Origin: Turicimonas muris
GTDB taxonomy: Bacteria; Pseudomonadota; Gammaproteobacteria; Burkholderiales; Burkholderiaceae_F
Length of the DNA: 64,000 nt
Assembly: GCF_002221595.1 (NCBI RefSeq)
Contig: NZ_NHMP01000010.1
Span: 1-64,000 of the forward strand
Direction: 5' to 3'
The translations under genes and the position numbers were made by a program. Below, in pieces: positions 34,924 to 43,956 of the stretch. The notes below the pieces were generated by a model. The model worked only from the letters and a program-made list of their open reading frames with translations, had not been told where the DNA came from and did not search any database. How positions within the stretch are numbered: position 1 is the stretch's first letter; each line of letters opens with the position of its first letter.

Positions 34924-35416
34924 AAAGAAAAATGAGAAGAAAAGACAGAGAACTCTCCCAAGAAGAAGCATTGGTAATCATTAAAAACACCAAAATGGCA
35001 GTCCTTTCTATGATTTCTCGTGAAGGACTTCCTTACGCCACTCCAATTTCACCTGCTTACATCGACGGGAAAATTTACTTTCATAGCTCTAGTTCGGAAG
35101 ACGGCGTCAAAAAATCTTCTCTTATTAATAATGGCAACGTCATACTCACATACGTCGGATATAACGAAAATGATTTGGAATATCTTCCGCAATTATCCGT
35201 TAACTATGTGTCGGCTATGGTGAAAGGAAAGGCCTCGCTGGTATCGGATGGAGGAAGACTTTGACAGTGAAGCTTTCCGAAACTCAATTTCCGATGGCAG
35301 AGAAAAAGAGCATTGAGGAAGTCTACGACTCCGCCCATAAATTCATAGATTTGTGGGAAATTGAAATTTCTGAAATTACCGGAAAAGGTAGAAATAAACA
35401 CCTCTACTTCAAATAA
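34920..35416 (+). pseudogene. Pyridoxamine 5'-phosphate oxidase-like (NimA-type) protein, frameshifted
   Basis: The first 114 codons encode a split-barrel flavin-binding start: NTKMAVLSMISREGLPYATPIS, GKIYFHSSS and ILTYVGYNEN. The frame stops at 35264 right after GKASLVSDGGRL. The rest of the family C-terminus (EEVYDSAHKFIDLWEIEISE, ITGKGRNKHLYF) continues at once in another frame from 35261 to 35416. Joined, the length of about 165 residues fits the family. One frameshift near 35245-35264 therefore breaks the gene, unless the reads are wrong. The start is TTG 34920 or ATG 34932. Confidence 0.75.
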
Positions 35417-35422
35417 AAGCTA

Positions 35423-35440
35423 ACGGGCCGAACGGCCCGT
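35423..35440 (-). terminator. Terminator of the DUF2156 gene
   Basis: ACGGGCCG/CGGCCCGT is a perfect stem with a minimal loop, followed on the minus strand by TTAGCTTTTATTT. It also lies just past the plus-strand PNPOx remnant. Confidence 0.7.
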
Positions 35441-35444
35441 GACT

Positions 35445-36374
35445 TCATGACTTGATATCAGGAATTGAATTATCTTTTTGAAGTTTTAAAACCGTTTTTC
35501 TGACGACTCCGCAGGGGAACCAGTCTTCTTTGGCTTTACGAAGGCCGGGAACACCTAAGTCTTCCTCACGGTTTAGTACTTCATATTTCTCAGGAAGCAT
35601 TTTTGCTAAAGCGACTGCCAATGCTGGATATGCCCCTACAATGTTGCGGTCTGCTTTTTCGATGTGAACGGCAAAGATATCTTCATAAACGCCTGAACCG
35701 TATGTAAATCCAAAGACGCTATCTCCTTCTTTCAAAATACCGCCGATGAGTTCGAAATCATCCCAGTGCTCAAAAGCTAGATTGATGGCATCTCTTTCTG
35801 CAATCAAGCCCTCGTCCATATCTCCTCTGCTTTCGTACCACTTCTCCAAGAAAGTTCTGGCCATAGGAATCGTTGACGGATTTAAGGGAATGAATTCAGC
35901 ATTCGGATAGGCTTTGTTAAAACGTTTGTTGAAGTTCCTTTTCCCGTTGAGCTGTCTGCCCTCTAAGGTCAGGAAACGCTCCTTAGCGTAAAGGTAATCC
36001 CACCAAGAATTCGAGGAAACGGTAATAAAGTTGCGGTAACGGAAAAGCCTTTGTACATGCTCTGTCATTTCCGTAAAGCGGCCGAAAAGAAGAAGAGGTT
36101 CTTTGCAGTTTTTACACTGGCATTCTAACTGCGGCAGTATGTTTGCGATCTTTGGACTGTTCCAGGGGACAACATAAGCAGCAGGACATTCAGGATAAGG
36201 CTGCCAATTTAAAACGATTTCGTCTTCAACTTCGGCGTATTGAATCTTGTATTCGGCGCTTCTTCCGATAATGGAGACCAGTGCCAAGTTACAGTCTCCG
36301 TCCTGTAAAGAGCCGATATGCTCTTTAAGCAAAGGAAGAGTATCTATAGTTACAGGTTTTAGTTCTATGCTCAT
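35445..36374 (-). CDS. DUF2156 (phosphatidylglycerol lysyltransferase C-terminal-like) protein
   Basis: A 309-residue soluble protein of two GNAT-like halves. Family marks are LEGRQLNGKRNFNKRFNKAYP near 165-185 and NREEDLGVPGLRKAKEDWFP near 275. In MprF the same domain transfers aminoacyl groups from tRNA to lipid; this stand-alone form has no membrane segments, so it may modify another acceptor. A CQCKNC cysteine cluster near residue 89 is an extra feature. It is followed by its own terminator. Confidence 0.85.
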   Translation of the reverse strand: MSIELKPVTIDTLPLLKEHIGSLQDGDCNLALVSIIGRSAEYKIQYAEVEDEIVLNWQPYPECPAAYVVPWNSPKIANILPQLECQCKNCKEPLLLFGRFTEMTEHVQRLFRYRNFITVSSNSWWDYLYAKERFLTLEGRQLNGKRNFNKRFNKAYPNAEFIPLNPSTIPMARTFLEKWYESRGDMDEGLIAERDAINLAFEHWDDFELIGGILKEGDSVFGFTYGSGVYEDIFAVHIEKADRNIVGAYPALAVALAKMLPEKYEVLNREEDLGVPGLRKAKEDWFPCGVVRKTVLKLQKDNSIPDIKS

Positions 36375-36544
36375 CTTCTTTAGATGTAACTAAGGTAGTT
36401 TCATCTTAATTATTTAGTACACATTGGATTTTAAAGCAAAGGTCTTTGCGAGAGGATGAAGATGCTTAACCTGAGGAATGGAAAAAGCTCTCAGTTTCCG
36501 ATACTGCTCTTATATAATGTGCGGGTAACTTTTGGAGATGACCA

Positions 36545-36874
36545 ATGGAAAACGTATTGAATGTTACTGAAGCAAATTACGAAGAAACCGTTGTAAAGTG
36601 CCCTAAAAAAGTTCTTTTGGCTATTGGTGCACCATGGTGTGTTGATTGCCAAAGAATCCAACCGATGTTTATGCAATTCGCAACAGAATATGCAGATCGC
36701 TTGCAGTTTGCTTATTGCGACTTCGACAAAGAAAGCGGATTGAACGCAAAATTCCGCGTTCGCCATATTCCAACTTTGTTAGTTTTGAAGAACGGTGAAG
36801 TATTGGATACATTGGTTGAGCCAAAGAATACAGAACTCTTCAAAGCTTTTGTTGAAAAAGCACTCACTCTCTAA
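36545..36874 (+). CDS. Thioredoxin-like protein with WCVDC active site
   Basis: A 109-residue thioredoxin fold without a signal peptide. The active site is APWCVDCQR with Cys32 and Cys35, replacing the WCGPC of classical thioredoxin. The cis-proline loop is RHIPTLLVLKNGE. Cys residues also occur at 19 and near 58. The changed dipeptide (Val-Asp) should alter redox potential; it may act on a special client. SD TTGGAG is well placed. Confidence 0.88.
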   Translation: MENVLNVTEANYEETVVKCPKKVLLAIGAPWCVDCQRIQPMFMQFATEYADRLQFAYCDFDKESGLNAKFRVRHIPTLLVLKNGEVLDTLVEPKNTELFKAFVEKALTL

Positions 36875-36885
36875 TTTTCTATTGA

Positions 36886-36922
36886 AGGCTCAAAAACTAT
36901 CTTTTATAGGGTTTTTGAGCCT
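36886..36922 (+). terminator. Terminator of thioredoxin-like gene
   Basis: AGGCTCAAAAAC pairs perfectly with GTTTTTGAGCCT around a 13-nt loop; only a short T-stretch follows. Confidence 0.6.
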
Positions 36923-36993
36923 TGTCCTATAGCTTCTTTAATCTTGCCCTGGTTTATATGCCGCTAGGCTCTGATGAAACAGAGTAAAAAACA

Positions 36994-37971
36994 TTAAAGC
37001 GGTTTATGCCAGCCGAACCTAGCCTCAGGCAAAATATCAGAGTTTTCATAGATAGCCTCTACGGCATCTTCATATTGCTGAACATCTTTGGCTTTAAAAA
37101 GCTTTTTCGCAAGCTTATCCTCAGTTGAAAGCAGGTTAAGCTGGAAAAACCAATATTCTTTCATGCGCATAACGGCATTCTTCGCACTTCCAAAAGCTTC
37201 CGTATAGCCGGTAAAAAGTTTTTCACTGAAATCTCGGATTTCTGCTTTAGAGGCTGCGGAGCCGCGGTTAAATTTTCTGAAAAGAGCAGGGTCGGCAACC
37301 AATCCTCGGCCAACCATCAGCATAGAAAGCGTCGGAAACCTGCCCAAGGTTTCATGAATATCCTTTGTGGAAACAATATCGCCGTTATAACCGACAGGAA
37401 AAGAAAACTTATTGAAATTGGCCTCAAAGATTTCTTTCCTGCAGTCTCCTTTGTATTGATCCGTTTTTAAACGCGGATGAATGATGAGCTTGGCGAGTGG
37501 ATATTGGCTGTAAAGGTTAGCTAAATCTTCAAACTCTTCAGGATTGCTCCATCCAAGCCTTGTTTTTATAGAAATTTTGATTTGATGTTCTTGAGAAAAA
37601 ATGCCGTCAAGTAATGGTCTGAGAACATCAAAATTTCTTAAAAGTCCCGAACCTTTGCATTTAGCCACAACGGTTCCGGCAGGACATCCAAGATTTAAAT
37701 TAACCTCTGAATAGCCCAGATCGTATAAAGCTTTTGCAGCCCATTCAAAATCTTGAGGCTTGTTGGTCAAGAGCTGAGGAATAACATTCAGTCCGGAATT
37801 GAGTGCCGGATTGAGTTCTCTCATTTGTCTTTCTGTAAATTTTGGCTCAGAAGTGGGCGTGACAAAAGGGATGTAGTAACTGTCGGCAGGTCCAAAGATT
37901 TCAGAATGGACTTTTCTAAAAACTCTAGTGGTCAGCCCCTCCATTGGGGCGACGGATAATTCAACGGACAT
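36994..37971 (-). CDS. tRNA-dihydrouridine synthase family protein
   Basis: A 325-residue TIM-barrel flavoenzyme when started at ATG 37971 (MSVELSVAPMEGLTTRVFR), the usual Dus opening; a TTG at 38007 would add 12 residues. Dus motifs are VNLNLGCPAGTV near 100, KTRLGW near 155, IHPRLKTDQYKG near 180 and MVGRGLVADPALFR near 240. It reduces uridines in the D-loop of tRNA with FMN and NADPH. It is closer in look to stand-alone DusC/Firmicute-type members than to DusB, and which uridine it modifies is not clear. Confidence 0.88.
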   Translation of the reverse strand: MSVELSVAPMEGLTTRVFRKVHSEIFGPADSYYIPFVTPTSEPKFTERQMRELNPALNSGLNVIPQLLTNKPQDFEWAAKALYDLGYSEVNLNLGCPAGTVVAKCKGSGLLRNFDVLRPLLDGIFSQEHQIKISIKTRLGWSNPEEFEDLANLYSQYPLAKLIIHPRLKTDQYKGDCRKEIFEANFNKFSFPVGYNGDIVSTKDIHETLGRFPTLSMLMVGRGLVADPALFRKFNRGSAASKAEIRDFSEKLFTGYTEAFGSAKNAVMRMKEYWFFQLNLLSTEDKLAKKLFKAKDVQQYEDAVEAIYENSDILPEARFGWHKPL

Positions 37972-38027
37972 TTGACAGCTAATGGATAGATCTAAACAAT
38001 CCAGCAAATTTAACAGAGAAACCTCAT

Positions 38028-39062
38028 TTACGGAGCGGCATGGGAAATAGAAATATCTACGTTTGGTTTATCTTGAAGAGTTAGATCAGACAAAGTCACA
38101 TTAGCATTTTCTGCCTGAAATACTTTAGAGGGCCGATCAAACATCGGAAGTTTTTTCTCAGTTGGCTGACCGTATAAACCGTTCAAAATCTTTGAATAAG
38201 TAGCATTGTTAGTCTCGGACGCATCTTCCGGCGTTATCCGAATGGACTTAAATTTTGATTTGTTCTTGTCGTCGACTTCAAAGTAAAAATGTAGCCTTCC
38301 GCAGCTATTCTTCAATTTGGTTCGGAGTGTCTGCCATTGAGGATCTGTTGTGTCGGCTCTTAAGCATCCATACTCCGTCCCGAATTTGTCAACATCGGCA
38401 AAAGAGCCTTTGCCATTCGGAAATGCTTTGATAAGAGCAGCAATCTCTTCAGAAACATTGTTAGTGAGATTTTTTGGATTTTCTCCGGGAGTCTGAAGAA
38501 TCACTTCAACCTTTAAAAATTCAGCGTAGGTGGACCAAGTCATAAAGGCAATCTTGTCTTTGTTCTGGAACCGCTGCTGGTTGGTAAAAAGCTGTTTGCT
38601 TTCAGAGCGGGCACCTAAACCTAAACTTTTCTTGATTTCGTTTTCAACTTCCGCTCTAACTTTGTCAAAGGCCTCACGGCTTTTGAAATCCCATTCCAGC
38701 GTAAAGCTGTCTGCGGTTTTGTTAGGGCCGAGTAAGGTAACGATAGGGGGTGTCAGTTCAATCGGTGATTTAAACGTCGGACTAAAAACTAGATACTCTC
38801 CGGCAAACAGTTGTTTAAGCTTTGCTCCATCGGCTGAAAATAATTGATCTAGGTCTTTTAGCGTTGATTTTCCAAGTTCCACCTTGGTTAAAAAGAACTT
38901 CAAAACATTACTTGGCGTTGCATCCTCTGCGCTTATTGGTTTCGGCTGCTCAGTAGTTTTATTTTCTGCTGAATTTACGGGAGCAGCGGGTGAAGCTCCT
39001 GCTGCCTGTAATTGAGTACAAAACAGTCCTGCAAGAAAAATGGAAAGTATTGTTTTTTTCAC
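38028..39062 (-). CDS. Secreted/periplasmic protein of unknown function
   Basis: I choose the GTG at 39062 because AAAGGTG lies 8 bp upstream and the product then opens with a clean Sec signal (VKKTILSIFLAGLFCTQLQA). The ATG at 39098 would put 12 residues ahead of it. The mature part of about 325 residues has a Ser/Pro/Glu-rich linker and then a mixed alpha/beta domain with two cysteines that could form a disulfide (YGCLRADT and KNSCGRLHF). I do not recognise a family. Confidence 0.7.
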   Translation of the reverse strand: MKKTILSIFLAGLFCTQLQAAGASPAAPVNSAENKTTEQPKPISAEDATPSNVLKFFLTKVELGKSTLKDLDQLFSADGAKLKQLFAGEYLVFSPTFKSPIELTPPIVTLLGPNKTADSFTLEWDFKSREAFDKVRAEVENEIKKSLGLGARSESKQLFTNQQRFQNKDKIAFMTWSTYAEFLKVEVILQTPGENPKNLTNNVSEEIAALIKAFPNGKGSFADVDKFGTEYGCLRADTTDPQWQTLRTKLKNSCGRLHFYFEVDDKNKSKFKSIRITPEDASETNNATYSKILNGLYGQPTEKKLPMFDRPSKVFQAENANVTLSDLTLQDKPNVDISISHAAP

Positions 39063-39287
39063 TTGGTTTTCACCTTTAAAAATCAACTGCCTTGGCACAA
39101 TCTAGAAGGGTAGGTAATTTTAGAAAGAAAAAATTTTTTCTCGATTAATTTTGGGCAATCGAAGGTCTGCAAGGTATTAAATCTAAGAGATTCCTGAGAA
39201 ACTCGAAGCATCAAGCCGGAAATTAAGCAGGAAAATCGAAAAGCTAAAAAGTTTTCAAAATGAGTAAAATTCGATTAAGAATTTTGG

Positions 39288-39779
39288 ATGCAAAAAATGG
39301 CAGAAGAACAAGACGATTTAAAAATATCCGAAAACATAAGAGCTGAACTTAGGAGAGGTGCTTCTGATTTTATCGGAGAAGGTCGAGCATATTACGTTTA
39401 CTTTATTTCTAAAGATAAATGCGTCGGTTCGGCAAAGATGACCGCCGAATTTGTCATTCCTGTACAAGTCTCCTCCAGAACCAAAAAAGAAGAAGCCAAC
39501 TACCAAAGAATTCTGGCTGTTATGGAGGAAGATCTTAAATGTCTTGCAGGTCTTCTGGATGAATCGGGTGAAAATCGCGGCGAAATCGAGCAGGACGTTT
39601 CGGATCTCTGGATTATCAAGAAGAGAGGCCGCCCTCTTGTAGCATCTAAGCCTTTAGCAAGGACTACGATTCTTTTAACGGAAGAAGATAAAGAAAAATT
39701 AAAAGAACTTGGTGGTTCGGCGTGGATAAGAGATCAAATTCGCAAGGCTTATACCGAATCAAAAGCATCAGAAGAATAA
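39288..39779 (+). CDS. Hypothetical protein with C-terminal GRP/LTEED DNA-binding-like module
   Basis: A 163-residue soluble protein. The N-terminal half (1-110) is of unknown family with a strand-rich GRAYYVYFISKDKCVGSAKM region. Residues 112-118 contain an AT-hook-like KRGRPL, followed by a helical module (124-153) with LTEEDKEKLKELGGSAWIRDQ. The same module occurs in the UmuD-like protein at 44637. I infer nucleic-acid binding from the basic GRP stretch. It ends 27 bp before the AlaX-like gene. An ATG at 39297 is a second possible start. Confidence 0.65.
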   Translation: MQKMAEEQDDLKISENIRAELRRGASDFIGEGRAYYVYFISKDKCVGSAKMTAEFVIPVQVSSRTKKEEANYQRILAVMEEDLKCLAGLLDESGENRGEIEQDVSDLWIIKKRGRPLVASKPLARTTILLTEEDKEKLKELGGSAWIRDQIRKAYTESKASEE

Positions 39780-39806
39780 CTTACAGGCACAATTGGTCTT
39801 ATAAAA

Positions 39807-40976
39807 ATGGAAGAATTAAACGAGTTGTTTTATCGGGATCCTTACTGCCAAGAATTTGAAGCAGAGGTCCTTTCTTGTACTGTTGGTAAAAAGGGTTTTG
39901 ATGTAGTTTTAAGCGATACGGCTTTTTATCCGGAAGGAGGCGGCCAACCCTCCGATCTGGGAAATTTAGGCGACGCTAAAGTCTTATTTGTAAAAAGACA
40001 AAATGGTCAAGTCGTCCATCAGACGGATAAAGATCTGAAAGTCGGAGAAACGGTCAAGGGAAAAATTGACTGGGCGCGTAGATATGACAACATGCAGAAT
40101 CACTCATGCGAACATATTTTTTCAGGCTTAGTCAATAGAAAATATGGTTTCAACAATGTCGGTTTCCATATGGGAGATGATGTCCTAACCGTTGATTTTG
40201 ACGGTTATCTCACCCCTGAGCAGTTGGCCGAAATGGAAGAATTGACCAATGCGGCTTTCAGAAAAGGACAAAACATTCATATCTTTTTCCCAAGTGAAGA
40301 AGAACTCAAAGCGTTGGATTTCAGAAGTAAGAAAGAACTCAAGGGAAAAGTTCGAATTGTTGAATTCCCGGAGGCTGATATCTGTGCCTGTTGCGGTACT
40401 CACGTAAAAAATACAGCGGAAATTGGGTCTTTTAAAATACTTTCTTCCTTTAAGCATAGAGGAGGGACAAGGGTTGAATTTGCCGCCGGTAAACGCCTGA
40501 TCAACTACATCAATATGCTCTTAAGAGAAAGCGCATCCTGTGTAGAACAGTTGTCAGCTAAACCTCAAGAAATTTCCGGTGCTTTAAAACAGCTTTATTC
40601 AGAAAAGAATCAGTTGGCAGAAAAACTTTCGAAGAAATCGGAAAGGATCATGAATTTGATTTCTGATTCTCTTCCTTCTGAAGGCAAGTTATTGTTCGTC
40701 TCTGAACCGGAATTAACTCCTTTTGAGATAAAGGTCTTTTGCAATCGTTTGGCCGAGAAAAAGAATTTCGAATCCATTCTTGTTCTATCAGAACAAGCAG
40801 AGAAGAAACTCTTTAATTACATACTTTTCTCTAAAGAGCCGAATTTGGCCGCTCTATCGAGAGAACTAAATAAGGAACTGAACGGCCGAGGAGGAGGCAA
40901 GCCTCCTTTTGTCCAAGGTTCTTTTGCTTCTTCCGAAGAGGAAATTAGAAAAGCCGTCGAAGCAAAATTAGGCTAA
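39807..40976 (+). CDS. Alanyl-tRNA editing protein, AlaX-like with DHHA1 domain
   Basis: A 389-residue protein. The N-terminal part has DTAFYPEGGGQPSDLG (alanyl-tRNA synthetase second-additional-like). The editing zinc site is NHSCEHIFSG near 100 plus CACCGTHV near 197, and the C-terminal DHHA1 region has RGGGKPPFVQGS. It resembles AlaRS lacking the catalytic half. It should hydrolyse Ser-tRNA(Ala) or Gly-tRNA(Ala) in trans. The usual HxxxH is present as HSCEH. Confidence 0.9.
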   Translation: MEELNELFYRDPYCQEFEAEVLSCTVGKKGFDVVLSDTAFYPEGGGQPSDLGNLGDAKVLFVKRQNGQVVHQTDKDLKVGETVKGKIDWARRYDNMQNHSCEHIFSGLVNRKYGFNNVGFHMGDDVLTVDFDGYLTPEQLAEMEELTNAAFRKGQNIHIFFPSEEELKALDFRSKKELKGKVRIVEFPEADICACCGTHVKNTAEIGSFKILSSFKHRGGTRVEFAAGKRLINYINMLLRESASCVEQLSAKPQEISGALKQLYSEKNQLAEKLSKKSERIMNLISDSLPSEGKLLFVSEPELTPFEIKVFCNRLAEKKNFESILVLSEQAEKKLFNYILFSKEPNLAALSRELNKELNGRGGGKPPFVQGSFASSEEEIRKAVEAKLG

Positions 40977-40994
40977 GTTCACTCGCAAAAAAAG

Positions 40995-41026
40995 AAAAAG
41001 CACTGCCGGAATTCGCAGTGCTTTTT
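40995..41026. terminator. Bidirectional terminator
   Basis: AAAAAGCACTGC/GCAGTGCTTTTT is a perfect 12-bp stem with an 8-nt loop between the convergent AlaX-like gene and the zinc ATPase. Confidence 0.9.
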
Positions 41027-41041
41027 CAGTTTGAAAGCGGA

Positions 41042-43873
41042 TTATTTCGACGGCTTCCAAGTTAAAAGCCTTAAACCATTTGCAACAACAATCAAGCAGG
41101 TGCCTGTGTCTGCAAATACCGCCATCCACATTGTGGCCATTCCTAAGAAGGTCAGAGCAAAGAAAATGGCTTTAATGGATAAAGCAATAATGATGTTCTG
41201 ACAAAGAATCTTGAAAGTTTCCTTAGACAGTTCTATAAATGCGGGAAGCTTTCTCAAATCATCGTCCATTAACGCGACATCGGCAGTTTCAATTGCGGTA
41301 TCTGTTCCTGCGGCACCCATGGCAAAGCCAATATCGGCTCGAGCAAGAGCAGGGGCGTCGTTAATGCCGTCACCGACCATACCAGTGACATCTTTCTTCG
41401 CATAGCGATCAACAAAATGCTGTTTTTCTTCAGGAAGAAGATTTCCCTTAGCCATTTGAACGCCAACTTCTTTACCGATTCTTTCAGCGGTTTTAGAGTT
41501 GTCTCCGCTTAAAAGGACGGTCTTTAAACCCAAAGAATTAAGCTTTTCGATAGCTTCTTTAGAGTGAGACTTAATGGAGTCAGCTACTCCGAAACAAGCC
41601 AGCACCTTCTTGGAACTGGCTAGAACCAACGGAGAGCAACCTTTTTCGGCCAAAGCAGAGAATTTATCTCGGATGGTTTGGCTCTGGAGCAGATAGCGAT
41701 CTAAACCTTTTAAATTGCCCAAATAATATTCCGTACCTTCAATTGTTCCTACTACGCCTTGGCCCGGGAGGGCGGTAAAGTCATTAACCTCGGCAAGCTT
41801 AGAACCTTGAAGTCCGTGAGCTGCGGCATGTTCGGAGACTGCTTTGCTTACCGGGTGAGAATTCCGGTCGGCCAAAGCGGCAGCCAGAGTTAATACGGTG
41901 TTCGGATCTACGTCAGTTAACATCTCAACTTCTTGAACCTGAGGCTTGCCTTCAGTAATAGTGCCGGTCTTGTCGAAAGCAATAAGCTGAAGTTTTCTCC
42001 CTTTTTCCAAGTAGATTCCGCCTTTAACTAATATTCCGCGTTTTGCTGCGTTAGCCAAGCCGGTGACTATAGTTACAGGAGTAGAAATTACCAAGGCACA
42101 GGGACACGCAATAACCAACAAAGTAAGGGCCTTGTAGATCCAGCCGTACCAATCTCCGTCGAGTGCGAGGGGAGGAATAACGGCCGTGGCTAAAGCAATT
42201 AAGAAAACCAGAGGTGTATAGACCTTAGCGAAACTGTCAACAAATCTCTGAGTAGGTGCACGAGAACTTTGAGCCGATTCAATGGCGCTGATAATTCTCG
42301 CTGGCATTGAGTTCTGAGCTGTTGAGGTTGCTTCGTAAATAAGCTCTGAATTTTCATTCAAAGAGCCCGCAAAAACAGCATCACCGGGTTTCTTGTCTAC
42401 CGGAAGACTTTCTCCGGTAATTGCACTTTGATTCAACGAAGAGTTTCCTGAGATGACTTTGCCGTCAACCGCTAGTCTTTCGCCGGGCTCTACACGAACG
42501 GTGTCGCCGACGCGGACATCATCGGCTTCAATCTCCTCCCATTTACCGTCTTTTTGTACCGTAGCTTTTTGGGGTGTCATGGAAAGAAGAGAGCGGATCG
42601 CGCCGCGTGCTTTATCCAAAGAAAGCTGCTCAATAGCCTCGGAAATTTCAAAAAGAACCATGACCATAGCAGCTTCTGCCCAGGAACCGATTAATACGGC
42701 ACCGGTCACGGCTACGGCCATTAGGGCATTCATGTTAAAGTTGAGGTTCTTAATGGCAATAAAGCCTTTTTTATAAGTCCCTACGCCAACAAAGAGGATG
42801 GCTGCCACGGCCAATGCTATTGAAACGTATTCATTTAAATTCAACAGCTCGCATGCTTCCGAACCAAGTGCAAGAATTAAGCAGAAAATATATCTCCACC
42901 AATTGATTTTGGTCGGTTTAAATTCCGAGAGACTGGTCTTCTGACCCTCAATCACTTCAGGATCGTATTCGAGAGATTTAATTGCAGCTAAGATAACCGG
43001 CAGTTGTCCCGGCAGATAAGACACAGTAAGAATTCGGTTCATCAAGTTAAATTGGAGTCCGCTAACACCTTCGATGCCGTTCAGTTTCTTGCGGATGAGA
43101 CCTTCTTCGGTCGGGCAATCCATTTGAGGGATTCTGATCTGGGAAGTTTGCTTTTTGTTATCGACAACACGCTTGAGTTTCAGATTGTTTTTTGAGAAGG
43201 CTTCTTCAATCGCCGGGAGGGACTCCGGAGTATGAATAATGCGCAGCCCTTCCGGGGTTAGATTAACATCATGAACGCCGACTAATGAACCGAGAGTTGC
43301 AAAAAGCAGTTTATATTGAGTGGGCTTAACCTCTGAGACATTCCAGTCCGTATCCATGCTGTTTTCGACGTGGGAATGGTCGTGGCCGCAGCAACAATGC
43401 TTATCATGAGAATGAACGTGTTCTGCACAGCAAGCGTGACTCTCATGATGCTCATGTTTTTCTTCATGATGATGTTCGCATCCGCATCCTGCATGTTCAT
43501 GTGAATGACACTCATGATGTTCATGATGGTTATGAGCTGAGCAGCACTCTTGATGTTCGTGCGAATGAGACTCGCAGCAATGAGTGCCATGCTCGTGAGA
43601 ACAGCATTCGGTTTCGGATTTGGAAGAGCTGCTTGTTTCTGAGGTTTCGTGATGATGACCGCAGCAGCGATGTTCTTGAGAATGGGCGTGAACAGAATTT
43701 GCTTTTAAGGCATCTTCCAAGCAACGACAAGGCTGTCCGGGATACTTTCCGCAGTTGCACATTTTAGTTTCAGAGTTCCCTTTGATATTCTCGGGAGAGT
43801 CGTGCGAAACAGCTTTTTGTGTCTGTGGCTGAAGACTTCCGTTTTCGGGCGCTTGTTTTATATCATCCTTCAT
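41042..43873 (-). CDS. zntA: Zn/Cd/Pb-exporting P1B-type ATPase with large His/Cys-rich head
   Basis: A 943-residue P-type ATPase. Residues 61-170 contain 34 His and 16 Cys, after a CNCGKYPGQPCRC cluster at 39-51. An HMA-like domain (IPQMDCPTEEGLI) follows near 250. The membrane part has the CPC metal site (ACPCALVISTP), phosphorylation site DKTGTITEGKP, HP motif (NSHPVSKA) and GDGINDAPALARADIGFAMG. The CPC type and MDCPTEE place it among zinc/cadmium/lead exporters (CadA/ZntA). It is about 200 residues longer than E. coli ZntA because of the head. It is divergent from a MerR regulator. Confidence 0.95.
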   Translation of the reverse strand: MKDDIKQAPENGSLQPQTQKAVSHDSPENIKGNSETKMCNCGKYPGQPCRCLEDALKANSVHAHSQEHRCCGHHHETSETSSSSKSETECCSHEHGTHCCESHSHEHQECCSAHNHHEHHECHSHEHAGCGCEHHHEEKHEHHESHACCAEHVHSHDKHCCCGHDHSHVENSMDTDWNVSEVKPTQYKLLFATLGSLVGVHDVNLTPEGLRIIHTPESLPAIEEAFSKNNLKLKRVVDNKKQTSQIRIPQMDCPTEEGLIRKKLNGIEGVSGLQFNLMNRILTVSYLPGQLPVILAAIKSLEYDPEVIEGQKTSLSEFKPTKINWWRYIFCLILALGSEACELLNLNEYVSIALAVAAILFVGVGTYKKGFIAIKNLNFNMNALMAVAVTGAVLIGSWAEAAMVMVLFEISEAIEQLSLDKARGAIRSLLSMTPQKATVQKDGKWEEIEADDVRVGDTVRVEPGERLAVDGKVISGNSSLNQSAITGESLPVDKKPGDAVFAGSLNENSELIYEATSTAQNSMPARIISAIESAQSSRAPTQRFVDSFAKVYTPLVFLIALATAVIPPLALDGDWYGWIYKALTLLVIACPCALVISTPVTIVTGLANAAKRGILVKGGIYLEKGRKLQLIAFDKTGTITEGKPQVQEVEMLTDVDPNTVLTLAAALADRNSHPVSKAVSEHAAAHGLQGSKLAEVNDFTALPGQGVVGTIEGTEYYLGNLKGLDRYLLQSQTIRDKFSALAEKGCSPLVLASSKKVLACFGVADSIKSHSKEAIEKLNSLGLKTVLLSGDNSKTAERIGKEVGVQMAKGNLLPEEKQHFVDRYAKKDVTGMVGDGINDAPALARADIGFAMGAAGTDTAIETADVALMDDDLRKLPAFIELSKETFKILCQNIIIALSIKAIFFALTFLGMATMWMAVFADTGTCLIVVANGLRLLTWKPSK

Positions 43874-43904
43874 CGTTATTTCCCAATATGTTGTTTATGG
43901 GATA

Positions 43905-43935
43905 ATTTAAAATCCTATAGTTACTTTAGAGTCAA
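43905..43935 (-). promoter_or_regulatory. MerR-type promoter/operator of zntA
   Basis: On the minus strand TTGACT (43935-43930) and TTAAAT (43910-43905) are separated by 19 bp, the stretched spacer of MerR-controlled promoters. The spacer overlaps an imperfect inverted repeat ATCCTATAGT-T-ACTTTAGAGT (43912-43932; 7 of 10 paired), resembling ZntR/CadR operators. It lies in the 83-bp gap shared with the divergent regulator gene. Confidence 0.75.
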
Positions 43936-43956
43936 GTTAATTTAGGGTAATTTCTG

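Noticed and set aside
43400-43760. Plus- and minus-strand overlapping frames in the His/Cys-rich head of the zinc ATPase
   Set aside because: They arise from repetitive His/Cys codons; only the ATPase frame continues into a recognised protein.
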